64,000 nucleotides of DNA from positions 94,735-158,734 of the forward strand of contig CAVOZJ010000030.1 in NCBI GenBank assembly GCA_963700885.1, given 5' to 3'. The notes beneath the pieces were generated by a model, which was not told the DNA's origin, made no database searches, and worked only from the letters and a program-made list of their open reading frames with translations. Below, in pieces: positions 1 to 9,466 of the stretch (position 1 is the first letter of the stretch; each line of letters opens with the position of its first letter). The DNA is from Anderseniella sp963700885. Its GTDB lineage: Bacteria > Pseudomonadota > Alphaproteobacteria > Rhizobiales > Aestuariivirgaceae. The translations under genes were made by a program, and so were the position numbers.

Positions 1-1269
1 TTCACTCCCGGCCTGTCTATCACGGTGCCAATGTGGCCGTTTACACAGGCGTTCCGGCGCTGGTGCTGGTTCTGCTCTGGTTGTTGTTCCAGGACACTGT
101 CATCAGCCGGTTCCTGCTTGCATCCATTCCGGGAGCAGGATCGATGTCCGGGCCGGAAACTGATTTGCTGTTGAGCGAAATCCAGCAGGTGGCGGCCGGT
201 AACATTTTCAGGGAACCAAGTCCGGAAGTGGCGGAAGCAGCCCGGCGGTTGTCGTCGCTGGAATCCATATCCACCCTCGCACTGTTCGCGCTTGCAACAG
301 CGTTGGCCATTGGCGGGTTGATCTTTGCGTGGACGCGCATTTCGCCCCGGTTCCGGGCGCGGCACAGTGTTGAAAGAGCCATGAACATCTTCATGGTCAC
401 CTGTTCGATCGTCGCAATTTTGACCACTTTGGGCATTGTAGCGTCACTGGTATATGAGTCGGCGCAATTTTTCCGCCGGGTGCCCATGTCGGAATTCTTC
501 TTCGGCTTGCGATGGGAGCCGCAGATTCCGATGCGCGACGATCAGGTTGCAGGCTCCGGTGCCTTTGGCGCGGTACCCGTATTCCTTGGAACAATGGTGA
601 TCGCCACTCTCGCCATGCTGGTTGCCGTACCCATCGGCCTGCTTGCGGCGGTTTACCTGACAGAGTATTCGTCCGAACGATTCCGGACAATCGTCAAGCC
701 CCTGCTCGAGATACTGGCTGGTATTCCAACGGTTGTGTATGGCTTCTTTGCCGTGCTGATCATGGCGCCGGCTGTGCGTGAATTTGGCATGTCTCTCGGC
801 TTTGATGTCTCTCCCAACAGCGCCCTGGCGGCCGGGGTGGTCATGGGTGTCATGCTGATCCCGTTTGTTTCCTCACTCTCCGATGACGCGTTGGCGGCGG
901 TGCCCCAGTCGATGCGGGACGGGTCGTTCGCGATGGGCGCGACCAAGGGAGAGACCATCCGCAAGGTTTTGCTGCCTGCGGCACTGCCCGGTATCGTGGG
1001 TGGCATCCTGCTGGCGCTTTCGCGCGCCATCGGTGAGACCATGATTGTGGTCATGGCGGCCGGTCTCATCGCCACCATGAACGTCAATCCGCTCGAACTC
1101 GGTGACAACCGTGACAGTGCAGATCGTGACACTGCTTATCGGCGACACCGAATTTGACAACCCCAAGACACTCGCTGCCTTCGCGCTGGGCCTGATGCTC
1201 TTTGTCATGACGCTTGGCCTGAACGTGATCGCGCTGCGGATAGTCCGCAAGTACCGGGAGATGTATTGA
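1..1269 (+). CDS. pstC: phosphate ABC transporter permease PstC (5' partial, one frameshift)
   Basis: Inner-membrane permease of the high-affinity phosphate transporter PstSCAB. The reading frame is already open at base 3, before the first possible start, so the gene begins outside the window. Hydrophobic segments and the permease loop with GATKGETIRKVLLPAALPG mark a binding-protein-dependent permease; the long N-terminal half is the form common in alphaproteobacteria. The frame running from base 3 stops at 1157 after a C-terminus that does not resemble PstC. If one base near 1098 is dropped, the frame reads on as NPLESVTTVTVQIVTLL and ends at the TGA at 1267-1269, overlapping the pstA ATG at 1269. 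That overlap and the restored family-like end show that the frameshift is either a sequencing error or a very recent mutation. Confidence 0.93.
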
Positions 1270-2561
1270 TGAGTTCAGCTGCAGAAACGTCAATTGCCCC
1301 GCCAATCGACTGGCAGTCAGCATCGATGAAAAAGCGCCGCGCCAGGCGGTATGCCCAGGACCGGGTGCTGAGGGGACTGGGCCTGACTGCCATTCTGGCT
1401 GCGCTCGGGTTCCTGTTTATCCTTTTTGCATCCCTGATAGCGACAGGTCACAAGGCATTTGTTCAGACAATGGTCACGGTTGATATCAGTCTGCCGGCGG
1501 ATCAGATCGACAGGTCCGACCCGTCGAAAGCCAACTGGCGCAAGATTGTGCGCGATGCACTTGTTGCCCAGATTGGCGATATCCCGAACGCCGAGAAGCG
1601 CGACTACTTCAACATGTTCACCTCCTCTGCCCAATACCTGGTGCGCGATGAAGTCATGGCGAACCTGTCTCTGATTGGCACTACAGCGAAATTTGCCATT
1701 CCGATGGCGGACCCTCTCGACCAGCTCGCGAAAGGCGAGATCGACCGGGAACTGCCGGAGCAGCGGCGCCGTGTGAATAATCTCCAGCTCGCCTGGTTTG
1801 ACGCCCTGTCGGCGAAGGGCCTGATATCCCAGCCCTTCAACAAGGCTTTGCTGTTCAATGCTGATAGCCGCTTTCCTGAACTGGCCGGTCTGGCCGGAGC
1901 CATTTCCGGATCATTCTGGGCGCTTCTGGTTTGCTTCCTCATCAGCTTTCCGATGGGTATTGCAGCGGCAGTCTACCTGGAAGAGTTTGCACCGCGGAAC
2001 CGCGCAACGGATCTGATCGAGGTCAATATCAACAACCTCGCCGCGGTGCCCTCGGTGGTGTTCGGTTTGCTCGGGCTTGCAGTGTTTCTTGGCTGGTTTG
2101 GCCTGCCGCGTTCAGTTCCATTGGTCGGTGGCATGGTGCTGGCGTTGATGACATTGCCAACCATAATTATTGTGACCCGGGCAGCCCTCAAGTCGGTTCC
2201 GCAAGGCATCCGGGAAGCTGCTCTTGGCGTTGGCGCATCAAAACACGAAGCCATTCTCCATCACACTTTGCCGTTGTCCTTGCCTACCATTATGACGGGC
2301 ACGATCATCGGTCTGGCGCAGGCACTGGGTGAAACAGCGCCACTGCTGCTTATCGGAATGAACGCCTTTATCACCAGCCCGCCCGATGGAGTACTGGAAG
2401 CATCAACCGCGTTGCCAACCCAGATTTACATCTGGGCCGACAGTCCGGAGCGCGGATTTGTTGCCCGCACATCTGCCGCCATACTTGTGCTGCTCGCATT
2501 CCTGATCACCATGAACGCCATTGCGGTTCTTCTTCGCCACCGTCTGGAACGGCGTTGGTAA
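1269..2561 (+). CDS. pstA: phosphate ABC transporter permease PstA
   Basis: Second permease of the Pst phosphate importer, working with PstC in the inner membrane. About 430 aa, longer than enterobacterial PstA because of an N-terminal extension (DUF3333-like region with one membrane segment and a large periplasmic part, about residues 1-190). The C-terminal half carries the permease core with the cytoplasmic loop ALGVGASKHEAILHHTLPLS. The ATG at 1269 overlaps the corrected pstC stop as TGATG and is preferred over the TTG at 1266. The short gap to pstB supports one operon. Confidence 0.95.
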   Translation: MSSAAETSIAPPIDWQSASMKKRRARRYAQDRVLRGLGLTAILAALGFLFILFASLIATGHKAFVQTMVTVDISLPADQIDRSDPSKANWRKIVRDALVAQIGDIPNAEKRDYFNMFTSSAQYLVRDEVMANLSLIGTTAKFAIPMADPLDQLAKGEIDRELPEQRRRVNNLQLAWFDALSAKGLISQPFNKALLFNADSRFPELAGLAGAISGSFWALLVCFLISFPMGIAAAVYLEEFAPRNRATDLIEVNINNLAAVPSVVFGLLGLAVFLGWFGLPRSVPLVGGMVLALMTLPTIIIVTRAALKSVPQGIREAALGVGASKHEAILHHTLPLSLPTIMTGTIIGLAQALGETAPLLLIGMNAFITSPPDGVLEASTALPTQIYIWADSPERGFVARTSAAILVLLAFLITMNAIAVLLRHRLERRW

Positions 2562-2592
2562 CTGACCATCACAGAGTTGGGAGTATAGTTTA

Positions 2593-3429
2593 ATGGACGC
2601 TTCAATAATGGTGAAGCCCGAGAAGTTTCAGACAATCGTGACGCCAGCCAAACCGGTGATCATGACAGAGCGCAAGCCAAAGATCGCCGCCAGGAATGTC
2701 ACAGTACGTTACGGTGAATCGGAAGCCATTCATTCGCTCGACATCGATATCCCGGACCGGGCTGTATCGGCCTTCATCGGGCCGTCCGGCTGTGGCAAGT
2801 CCACGTTCCTGCGCTGCATCAACCGCATGAATGACACCATTGACACTTGCCATGTCGCGGGAAGTATCGAGATCGGCGGGCAAAGCATTTATGCTCCGGA
2901 GATTGATGTCGTGGAACTGCGTGCCCGCGTCGGCATGGTGTTCCAGAAACCAAACCCGTTTCCGAAATCGATTTTTGAGAATGTTGCCTATGGTCCGCGG
3001 CTCCACGGCCTTGCGGCCAACAAGACCGAGCTTGAGGACATCGTGGTCAGGTCGCTCAAGCGTGCCGGCCTGTTTGAGGAGGTCAAGGATCGCCTTGCTT
3101 CCCCCGGGACAGGCCTGTCCGGTGGCCAGCAGCAACGCCTGTGCATTGCCCGCGCCATCGCCGTGAATCCGGAAATCATCCTGATGGACGAACCGTGTTC
3201 GGCACTTGATCCGATTGCCACTGCCCGCATTGAGGAACTCATCCACGAACTGCGCGAGAATTACTGTATCGTGATCGTAACCCACTCCATGCAACAGGCA
3301 GCCCGCGTGTCACAGCTGACTGCCTTCTTTCATCTGGGCACTTTGGTTGAATTGGGCGATACGGAAGCCATTTTCACCAACCCGCATGAACGCCGCACCC
3401 AGGATTACATCATGGGCCGGTTTGGCTGA
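2593..3429 (+). CDS. pstB: phosphate ABC transporter ATP-binding protein PstB
   Basis: ATPase that powers phosphate import through PstCA. Walker A GPSGCGKST lies at residues 63-71, the ABC signature LSGGQQQR starts near 175, and Walker B IILMDEP is near 195-201, followed by the D-loop SALD typical of PstB. The C-terminus RRTQDYIMGRFG is also typical. 278 aa. The start at 2593 follows a GGGAG ribosome-binding site; an internal ATG at residue 24 would give a length closer to the usual PstB, so the first 23 residues are uncertain. Confidence 0.96.
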   Translation: MDASIMVKPEKFQTIVTPAKPVIMTERKPKIAARNVTVRYGESEAIHSLDIDIPDRAVSAFIGPSGCGKSTFLRCINRMNDTIDTCHVAGSIEIGGQSIYAPEIDVVELRARVGMVFQKPNPFPKSIFENVAYGPRLHGLAANKTELEDIVVRSLKRAGLFEEVKDRLASPGTGLSGGQQQRLCIARAIAVNPEIILMDEPCSALDPIATARIEELIHELRENYCIVIVTHSMQQAARVSQLTAFFHLGTLVELGDTEAIFTNPHERRTQDYIMGRFG

Positions 3430-3483
3430 TCTTCAGCCAGCACACGGATCATACCGGATCATACATGAAAGGTTGACCCCCAA

Positions 3484-4197
3484 ATGACCACACATATTGT
3501 TTCTGCATTCGATGAGGACCTGTCCAGGCTGCGCAACCTGATTGCCCAGATGGGTGGTCTGGCGGAGGACCATTTTGGCAAGGCAATCGAGGCTCTGTCC
3601 ACATCAGACCGCGCCAAGGCGGAGCACATAATCGCAGCCGACGACAAGATCGATGTGCTTGAAAAGCAGGTAGAGGACAACGCCATCAAGCTGATTGCCA
3701 AGCGCCAGCCGATGGCCGAGGACTTGCGTTCCATAATGGTTGCAATCCGTATTGCATCCGATCTGGAGCGTATCGGTGACCTCGCGAAGAACATTGCCAA
3801 GCGCACCCTAGCCGTGAACGAGCCCTTGCCCCGTTCGGTGAATGCCGGAATGAGCCGGATGGCCGACCTTGCAATGGAGCAGCTGGCCGATGTGCTGGAT
3901 GCCTATGCCAGCCTGGATACACAGAAAGCCATGGACGTCTGGCATAACGACAGCCGCATCGATTCACTGTACAATTCAGTGTTTCGCGAACTGTTGACCT
4001 ACATGATGGAGGATGCGCGCACTATTGGCATGTGTACTCACCTGCTGTTCGGCGCCAAGAACATTGAACGCATTGGTGATCACACAACCAACATTGCCGA
4101 AAACATCCACTATCTCGTGACCGGTGAAACGCTGGACGGCCCTCGTCCGAAACAGGACAGCACCTCCCTGACACCCGTCGAAGCGCGTGCTGAATAG
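3484..4197 (+). CDS. phoU: phosphate signalling complex protein PhoU
   Basis: Cytoplasmic all-helical adaptor that links Pst transporter state to PhoR-PhoB signalling and limits phosphate uptake. 237 aa with two PhoU repeats (about residues 15-105 and 120-205), each with the metal-binding-type acidic helix pattern ERIGD (near residues 98 and 198). It lies between pstB and phoB in the standard alphaproteobacterial order and is probably co-transcribed with both. Confidence 0.95.
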   Translation: MTTHIVSAFDEDLSRLRNLIAQMGGLAEDHFGKAIEALSTSDRAKAEHIIAADDKIDVLEKQVEDNAIKLIAKRQPMAEDLRSIMVAIRIASDLERIGDLAKNIAKRTLAVNEPLPRSVNAGMSRMADLAMEQLADVLDAYASLDTQKAMDVWHNDSRIDSLYNSVFRELLTYMMEDARTIGMCTHLLFGAKNIERIGDHTTNIAENIHYLVTGETLDGPRPKQDSTSLTPVEARAE

Positions 4198-4217
4198 TTG
4201 TTGCCTGGAGCCTGCGA

Positions 4218-4913
4218 ATGCCTGCAAGTATATTGATTGTTGAAGACGAAGATCCAATACAGGAACTGCTCGCCTACAACCTGGAAGCCGAGGGATACAC
4301 GGTCCGCGCACTGGACGGTTCGGAAGATGTCGTGCGTGAAGTTGTCAACGATACACCTGATCTCATAATTCTGGACTGGATGCTGCCCGATCTGTCGGGC
4401 ATTGAAATTTGCCGATCTCTCAGGGCGCGGCCGGAAACCCGCGATATACCCATCATCATGTTGACGGCGCGTGGCGAGGAGGCCGAGCGCGTGCGCGGTC
4501 TTGCGACTGGCGCCGATGACTACGTGGTCAAGCCGTTTTCGGTGCCGGAACTGATGGCCCGGGTGAAATCGCTGCTGCGCCGTTCAAGTCCTGATGCAGT
4601 AGCTGACATGTTGCGGGCAGGCGATATATCTCTTGATCGCCGAACTCGCCGGGTTCAGCGCGGCGGCCGGGATATTGAACTTTCACCGACTGAATTCAAG
4701 CTGTTGGAACACATGATGCAGACACCTGGCCGGGTCTATACCCGTTCCCAGTTGCTTGATTCAGTGTGGGGCAGGGATGTGTATGTTGATGAACGCACAG
4801 TAGATGTGCATGTCGGCCGCCTGCGCAAATCCATCAGCCGGGTACGAGAATCCAACCCCATCCGTACGGTGCGGGGCATGGGGTATTCGTTTGATGAGCG
4901 CTTCGGGGCGTAA
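4218..4913 (+). CDS. phoB: phosphate regulon response regulator PhoB
   Basis: OmpR/PhoB-class transcription factor of the phosphate starvation response. The receiver domain (residues 1-120) has the acidic pair ED at 10-11, phospho-acceptor Asp53 in ILDWMLP, the conserved Thr in IIMLTAR and Lys in DDYVVKPFS. The C-terminal winged helix (about 130-230) contains LSPTEFKLLEHM and the recognition-helix region DERTVDVHVGRLRKSI. Position directly after phoU fits the pst-phoU-phoB operon. The partner kinase PhoR and the binding protein PstS are not in the window and are probably upstream. Confidence 0.95.
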   Translation: MPASILIVEDEDPIQELLAYNLEAEGYTVRALDGSEDVVREVVNDTPDLIILDWMLPDLSGIEICRSLRARPETRDIPIIMLTARGEEAERVRGLATGADDYVVKPFSVPELMARVKSLLRRSSPDAVADMLRAGDISLDRRTRRVQRGGRDIELSPTEFKLLEHMMQTPGRVYTRSQLLDSVWGRDVYVDERTVDVHVGRLRKSISRVRESNPIRTVRGMGYSFDERFGA

Positions 4914-4986
4914 AAACGGCAGCCACGAAAAGTCTGAAAAGGCTTGCGCTCCTCCGGACACCAGTGTCCTTCGCAGAAAATCCTGT

Positions 4987-5538
4987 TCAGCCGGTGCGGC
5001 GGCTCCGGTCACGCTGCGGCTGGTAGGCCAGTGCGGCATGGCCCGCACAGTACGGGGTCCCGTCCTTGGGTGACTTGCCGCAGAAGCAGAATTCTTCACT
5101 GCCGGGATCGCCGATCGGCCAGCGGCAGGTCTTGTCCGATAACATCAGTATGGTGACGCGTTCGCCGACCGGAATGTCGGCTATGTGGATCGGTACCGGT
5201 TCCAGAATGGGTTCAGGTTTAACCGAAGCCAGAGGTTTCAGTGCATTGTTGCCTGCGAAACGCGGAGCGTTGCCGGCAGTTGCGGGCCTGCCGGGATGAC
5301 TGGGTTCACGGGTTTTGCGGGTGCGCGGTGTCGATACCCGTGCGCGTGTCACGCGGCCTGAAAGCCCCATGCGGTGAACCTTGCCGATGACTGCGTTGCG
5401 GGTCACACCACCGGCAAGCTTTGCAGCGATCTGGCTGGCGCTCAGGCCTTCGGCCCACAATCTCTTCAGCAACTCGACCCGGTCGTCGGTCCAGGGAAGC
5501 TTCTGCGGTGTTTCACCTTGTGTTTGGTCTTCGCTCAC
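4987..5538 (-). CDS. gcrA: GcrA family cell-cycle regulator
   Basis: DNA-binding sigma70 cofactor that in Caulobacter and relatives activates promoters carrying GANTC sites methylated by CcrM. 183 aa. Residues about 14-62 hold the family hallmark WTDDRVELLKRLWAEGLSAS followed by TRNAVIGKVHRMGLSGR, the helix-turn-helix. The C-terminal part holds the conserved stretch CRWPIGDPGSEEFCFCG, followed by PYCAGHAALAY. The middle is a low-complexity basic linker. The start is GTG at 5538 preceded by AAGGATT. It is divergent from argD, and the shared upstream region holds five GANTC sites. Confidence 0.95.
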   Translation of the reverse strand: MSEDQTQGETPQKLPWTDDRVELLKRLWAEGLSASQIAAKLAGGVTRNAVIGKVHRMGLSGRVTRARVSTPRTRKTREPSHPGRPATAGNAPRFAGNNALKPLASVKPEPILEPVPIHIADIPVGERVTILMLSDKTCRWPIGDPGSEEFCFCGKSPKDGTPYCAGHAALAYQPQRDRSRRTG

Positions 5539-5945
5539 GAGCGGAATCCTTCTTCAATCGCCGGCCATTATTGACTCGGTGTGAAACGCATATGTACGGA
5601 CAGAAATAGCTACATTTCGTAGGTTGTGATCGGGACCCTACTAAATAGGCCGAATCTGGCGCAAGAGTCAGGCGGCGGATTTCACCGGTTTTCCCCAGCT
5701 TCGGCCAATAAACACGGTTGAAGGCAGGTTAATCCCCAGTTTTGTTGCGGGTCTATGCGGCGTTCTGACTCAGGTGCGTCATTTGTTGCGATTTCGTGGT
5801 CACACAGCAGCGCTTGATCTGTGCTGCCTTCGCGTTGCAATGGCATCAAAAAAGCAATATACTCGGGTCAAGTAAATGTTGCGCCGCCGCTCGCCGGTGG
5901 CGTTTGCCGTTTCGAGGCCGGTGTGCCTGGAAGGTCTGTTTGAGA
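5539..5945. promoter_or_regulatory. gcrA-argD divergent intergenic region with five GANTC sites
   Basis: No gene seen in these 407 bases. GANTC pentamers, the CcrM methylation target, occur at 5544-5548, 5573-5577, 5652-5656, 5665-5669 and 5767-5771, about three times the density expected by chance. Methylation-state control of cell-cycle promoters is known in Caulobacter; a role here is inferred. No convincing -35/-10 pair was assigned. Confidence 0.5.
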
Positions 5946-7133
5946 ATGACACAAGCTGTTCTGCCGACATATAATCGCACGGCGTTTTCCATCGAGAGCG
6001 GAAAGGGTGCATGGGTAAACACATCTGACGGCCGCACCCTGCTTGATTTTGGCGCCGGCATAGCTGTCAATTCTCTGGGCCATTGCCATCCGCATCTGGT
6101 GGAAACTCTCAAGAGCCAGGCTGAAAAACTTTGGCATACATCAAATCTGTACCGGATTCCTGAAGGTGAGCGCTTTGCTGAACGCCTGTGCGCGGCGACT
6201 TTCGCAGATACGGTGTTTTTTACCAATTCCGGTGCAGAGGCGCTGGAGTGTTCAATCAAGATGGCGCGCAAGTACCATGCTGCATCAGGACATCCTGAAA
6301 AATTTCGCCTGATTACCTTTGAAGGCGCATTTCACGGCCGTACCCTGGCGACAGTCGCCGCAGGCGGGCAGCAAAAGTACCTTGACGGTTTCGGCCCGGC
6401 AGTTGAAGGCTTCGACCAGGTGGCGTTTGCAGATCATGAAGCTGTCGAGAAGGCCATTGGACCAGAAACAGCCGGTATCCTGATCGAACCGATACAGGGA
6501 GAAGGCGGTATCAGGCTCGTGCCGGCGGCGTGTCTCAAGGGTTTGCGTGAGTTGTGCGACAGGCACGGCATCCTGCTGCTGTTTGATGAGGTACAATGCG
6601 GCATGGGGCGTACCGGCAAGCTGTTTGCGCATCAGCATTCATCCGTAACGCCGGATATTATGGCATCGGCGAAGGGCATTGGTGGCGGTTATCCGCTGGG
6701 CGCCTGTCTTGCCACGTCGGAAGCGGCCAAAGGCATGGTTGCCGGTTCCCATGGCTCCACCTATGGCGGTAACCCGATGGCCATGGCCATAGGCAATGCC
6801 GTGCTGGATGTTATCCTGGAAGACGGGTTTCTGGATCATGTAAACCAGATGTCGCTTTTACTGGGCCAGAAGCTTGCGGGCCTGACGGATGAGTTTCCCG
6901 ATATTGTCGATGGCGTGCGCGGCAAGGGTTTGATGATGGGGCTGCACTGCAAGGTTGTGAACACCGACATGCAGGCGGCATGTGTGGCAAGTGATCTTCT
7001 GGTTGTCGCAGCCGGAGAAAATGTCATACGTCTGCTGCCGCCATTGAACATAACCGCTGAAGAAGTAGCTCAGGCCGTCAGTCGCATTGAAGTTGCATGC
7101 CGCCGGCTTCGATCATCTTCTGCCAGCAACTAG
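5946..7133 (+). CDS. argD: acetylornithine aminotransferase (class III PLP enzyme)
   Basis: Transfers an amino group to N-acetylglutamate semialdehyde in arginine synthesis. 395 aa from the ATG at 5946; the frame is open further upstream, but the family N-terminus begins at MTQAVLPTYNRTAFSIESG. Visible landmarks are FFTNSGAEALECSIKMARKYH (cofactor phosphate region, split here as FFTNSGAEALECS), LLFDEVQCGMGRTGKLFAH with the PLP Asp, and the Schiff-base lysine in ASAKGIGGGYPLGA. Followed after 62 bases by argF, a standard alphaproteobacterial pair. Confidence 0.95.
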   Translation: MTQAVLPTYNRTAFSIESGKGAWVNTSDGRTLLDFGAGIAVNSLGHCHPHLVETLKSQAEKLWHTSNLYRIPEGERFAERLCAATFADTVFFTNSGAEALECSIKMARKYHAASGHPEKFRLITFEGAFHGRTLATVAAGGQQKYLDGFGPAVEGFDQVAFADHEAVEKAIGPETAGILIEPIQGEGGIRLVPAACLKGLRELCDRHGILLLFDEVQCGMGRTGKLFAHQHSSVTPDIMASAKGIGGGYPLGACLATSEAAKGMVAGSHGSTYGGNPMAMAIGNAVLDVILEDGFLDHVNQMSLLLGQKLAGLTDEFPDIVDGVRGKGLMMGLHCKVVNTDMQAACVASDLLVVAAGENVIRLLPPLNITAEEVAQAVSRIEVACRRLRSSSASN

Positions 7134-7195
7134 AGATTGCTTTTCATTCCGGGTTTTGACCCGCATCAGGAATACAAAGGGTTCCGGCATACATC

Positions 7196-8131
7196 ATGTC
7201 TGACGCAACGAAATCATTTTTGGATATCTCCACCGTTTCAACCGGTGACCTGAACGCAATGCTGTCAAGTGCGTTGTCTGCAAAACATGCACGTGCCGGT
7301 TTGCCGAATGGTGTGCCGGACGGGCAGCGCCCGTTGAAAGGTCATTTGCTGGCGATGATCTTTGAAAAACCCTCGACCCGGACGCGAGTGTCTTTTGATG
7401 TGGCGATCCGCCAGCTGGGCGGTGAATCACTCGTGCTGTCGGCAGCAGATCTTCAGCTTGGCCGTGGTGAGAGCGTAGCGGACACGGCCCGTGTCCTGTC
7501 GCGCATGGTGGATGTCATCATGTTGCGCACCCATGGAGAGGAAAAACTGCACGAACTCGCCACTGAAGCCACCGTGCCGGTGATAAATGGCCTGACCGAT
7601 ACCTCCCATCCATGTCAGATCATGGCGGATCTGCTCACCCTTCAGGAACATAAAGGTGCCATACCCGGCAAAACCGTGGCCTGGGTAGGCGACGGAAACA
7701 ATGTGCTGACGTCGTGGATACATGCAGCCGGCAAGCTGGATTTTGAACTCCGGATTGCAACCCCGGCAGAACTGTCACCAGACAAGGCTGCCCTTGAATG
7801 GGCCAAGGCCAACGGTGTGCGGTTGCAACTGGGCACGGACCCGCAGGAAGCCGTATCAGGCGCCGATTGCGTGATAACCGACACCTGGGTGTCCATGAAC
7901 GATGATGAGGCGGCAAACCGGCATAATCTCCTGATGCCGTATCAGGTAAACGATGCCCTGATGGCACGCGCCGGCAGAGACGCTGTGTTCATGCATTGCC
8001 TGCCGGCACATCGCGAAGAAGAGGTAACCGGCTCGGTGATCGACGGGCCGCAATCGGTGGTTTTTGACGAAGCGGAAAACCGGCTTCATGCACAAAAGGC
8101 CATTCTGCGCTGGTGCCTCGGGAAGCTTTGA
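7196..8131 (+). CDS. argF: ornithine carbamoyltransferase
   Basis: Makes citrulline from ornithine and carbamoyl phosphate. 311 aa. The carbamoyl-phosphate motif STRTR is at residues 60-64 in FEKPSTRTRVSF, with SHPCQIMADLLT in the middle and the ornithine-binding HCLPAHREEEV near the C-terminus. Forms an operon with argD upstream and hslO 14 bases downstream. Confidence 0.97.
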   Translation: MSDATKSFLDISTVSTGDLNAMLSSALSAKHARAGLPNGVPDGQRPLKGHLLAMIFEKPSTRTRVSFDVAIRQLGGESLVLSAADLQLGRGESVADTARVLSRMVDVIMLRTHGEEKLHELATEATVPVINGLTDTSHPCQIMADLLTLQEHKGAIPGKTVAWVGDGNNVLTSWIHAAGKLDFELRIATPAELSPDKAALEWAKANGVRLQLGTDPQEAVSGADCVITDTWVSMNDDEAANRHNLLMPYQVNDALMARAGRDAVFMHCLPAHREEEVTGSVIDGPQSVVFDEAENRLHAQKAILRWCLGKL

Positions 8132-8145
8132 GAAAACATGCTGGA

Positions 8146-9150
8146 ATGGACGCCGACGTGACCAGGCCCCTGATGCTCGACATAACGACCGCGATATCCG
8201 TCGAGGACGCTGTCATGCCATTTGACATCAAGCCGCTGGGTGTACGCGGCCGCGTCGTGCGGCTTGGCGGTGTCCTGGATGACATTCTGGGCCGTCATGA
8301 TTATCCGATGCCTGTATCGGCTGTTCTGGCGGAGGCCGTGGCGCTGGTGGCGATGTTTGGCACCATGCTGAAATTCGACGGCAAGCTTATACTCCAGACT
8401 TCAACTGATGGACCGGTGCCGATGCTGGTGGCGGATTTCGTGTCGCCGGGCCAGATCAGGGGCTATGCACGGGTTGATGGGGAAGCGCTTGCACGTCTGG
8501 AGAAAGACGGCGCCATCACAGCCCGCTCCGTCATCGGCGACGGTCACCTGGCAATGACTGTTGACCAGGGCGAAGACATGGAACGCTACCAGGGCATTGT
8601 CGGTTTGCAGAATGCAACCCTGAGCGATGCAGCACATGATTATTTCCGGCAATCCGAGCAAATCCCCACACTGTTGCGCCTGGCTGCCGGTCCCTTGATC
8701 GGCCGCGCGGGCCAGCTGGACAAATGGCGCGCAGGCGCCATCATGATCCAGCATCTGCCCGAAGATGGCGGCGTGAGCTCAATGCCGGTTTACTCAGGCG
8801 ATGATCCGTCCGGTACCGGTGATCCCGAGGTCGATGAAGACGACAACTGGCGCAAGGCGAAACTGCTTCTGGAGACCGTTGAAGACCATGAGCTGATTGA
8901 TCCGCTTCTGTCATCGGAACGTGTACTGTACCGGTTGTTTCATGAAGATGGTGTCACGGTCTATCCGGAATTGAAACTGCAGCGTTATTGTTCCTGCTCG
9001 GCAGACCGGTTGAAGGACATTCTTGCCACCATGCCGGAAGATGACAGGGCCCACATTGCCAGCGACGGCAGGATCGAAGTGAAGTGCGAGTTCTGTTCGG
9101 CAAGCTACAGCCTCGATGCCGATGAAATTCTGAACTCTCAGGGACGCTGA
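8146..9150 (+). CDS. hslO: Hsp33 redox-regulated chaperone
   Basis: Cytosolic holdase that is activated by oxidation of a zinc-bound cysteine centre. The four zinc ligands are visible at the C-terminus as CSCS and CEFC. The N-terminal substrate-binding fold contains GRHDYPMPVSAVLAEAVAL and LILQTSTDGPVPMLVADF. The start is not certain: the frame is open from 8113 inside argF; ATG 8146 gives 334 aa and lies just after the argF stop, while ATG 8215 would remove 23 residues. No strong ribosome-binding site distinguishes them. Confidence 0.94.
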   Translation: MDADVTRPLMLDITTAISVEDAVMPFDIKPLGVRGRVVRLGGVLDDILGRHDYPMPVSAVLAEAVALVAMFGTMLKFDGKLILQTSTDGPVPMLVADFVSPGQIRGYARVDGEALARLEKDGAITARSVIGDGHLAMTVDQGEDMERYQGIVGLQNATLSDAAHDYFRQSEQIPTLLRLAAGPLIGRAGQLDKWRAGAIMIQHLPEDGGVSSMPVYSGDDPSGTGDPEVDEDDNWRKAKLLLETVEDHELIDPLLSSERVLYRLFHEDGVTVYPELKLQRYCSCSADRLKDILATMPEDDRAHIASDGRIEVKCEFCSASYSLDADEILNSQGR

Positions 9151-9466
9151 CTGTCTGAAGTGGGAACTGGTACTGTTTTGGCGAATTTTCACGACGGCAG
9201 ATTTGAGCGCGTCCCGGAAATTCGCCGAAGTACATTCAATGGCGTCGAAGGGCGGAAAGTGTGACTTCGCCGCAAGTGCACAGAGGTTGTGTCAATTTGG
9301 GAATAGCGGACATCAACCTGTCGGAAATTATATGTGCGCTGCTGCGACGCCGCATGACGGCTTCGAGCCCATAGCGGCCGGATTGACTACGAAGTTCTTG
9401 ACACGCAGAAGCCGAATGCTCGACCTGATACCGTATTGAGCAGACTGATCGGAATAGGACTACAGG
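9151..9466. other. intergenic region, no gene recognised
   Basis: 316 bases between hslO and the acetyltransferase gene. A 9-bp inverted repeat (GGCGAATTT with AAATTCGCC) lies in the first 90 bases, but it is not followed by a T-run. A 78-codon open frame at 9203 has no ribosome-binding site and no family resemblance and is not called. Confidence 0.4.

Noticed and set aside
9203..9439. 78-codon frame between hslO and the GNAT gene
   Set aside because: No ribosome-binding site, no recognisable domain and no coupling to neighbours.
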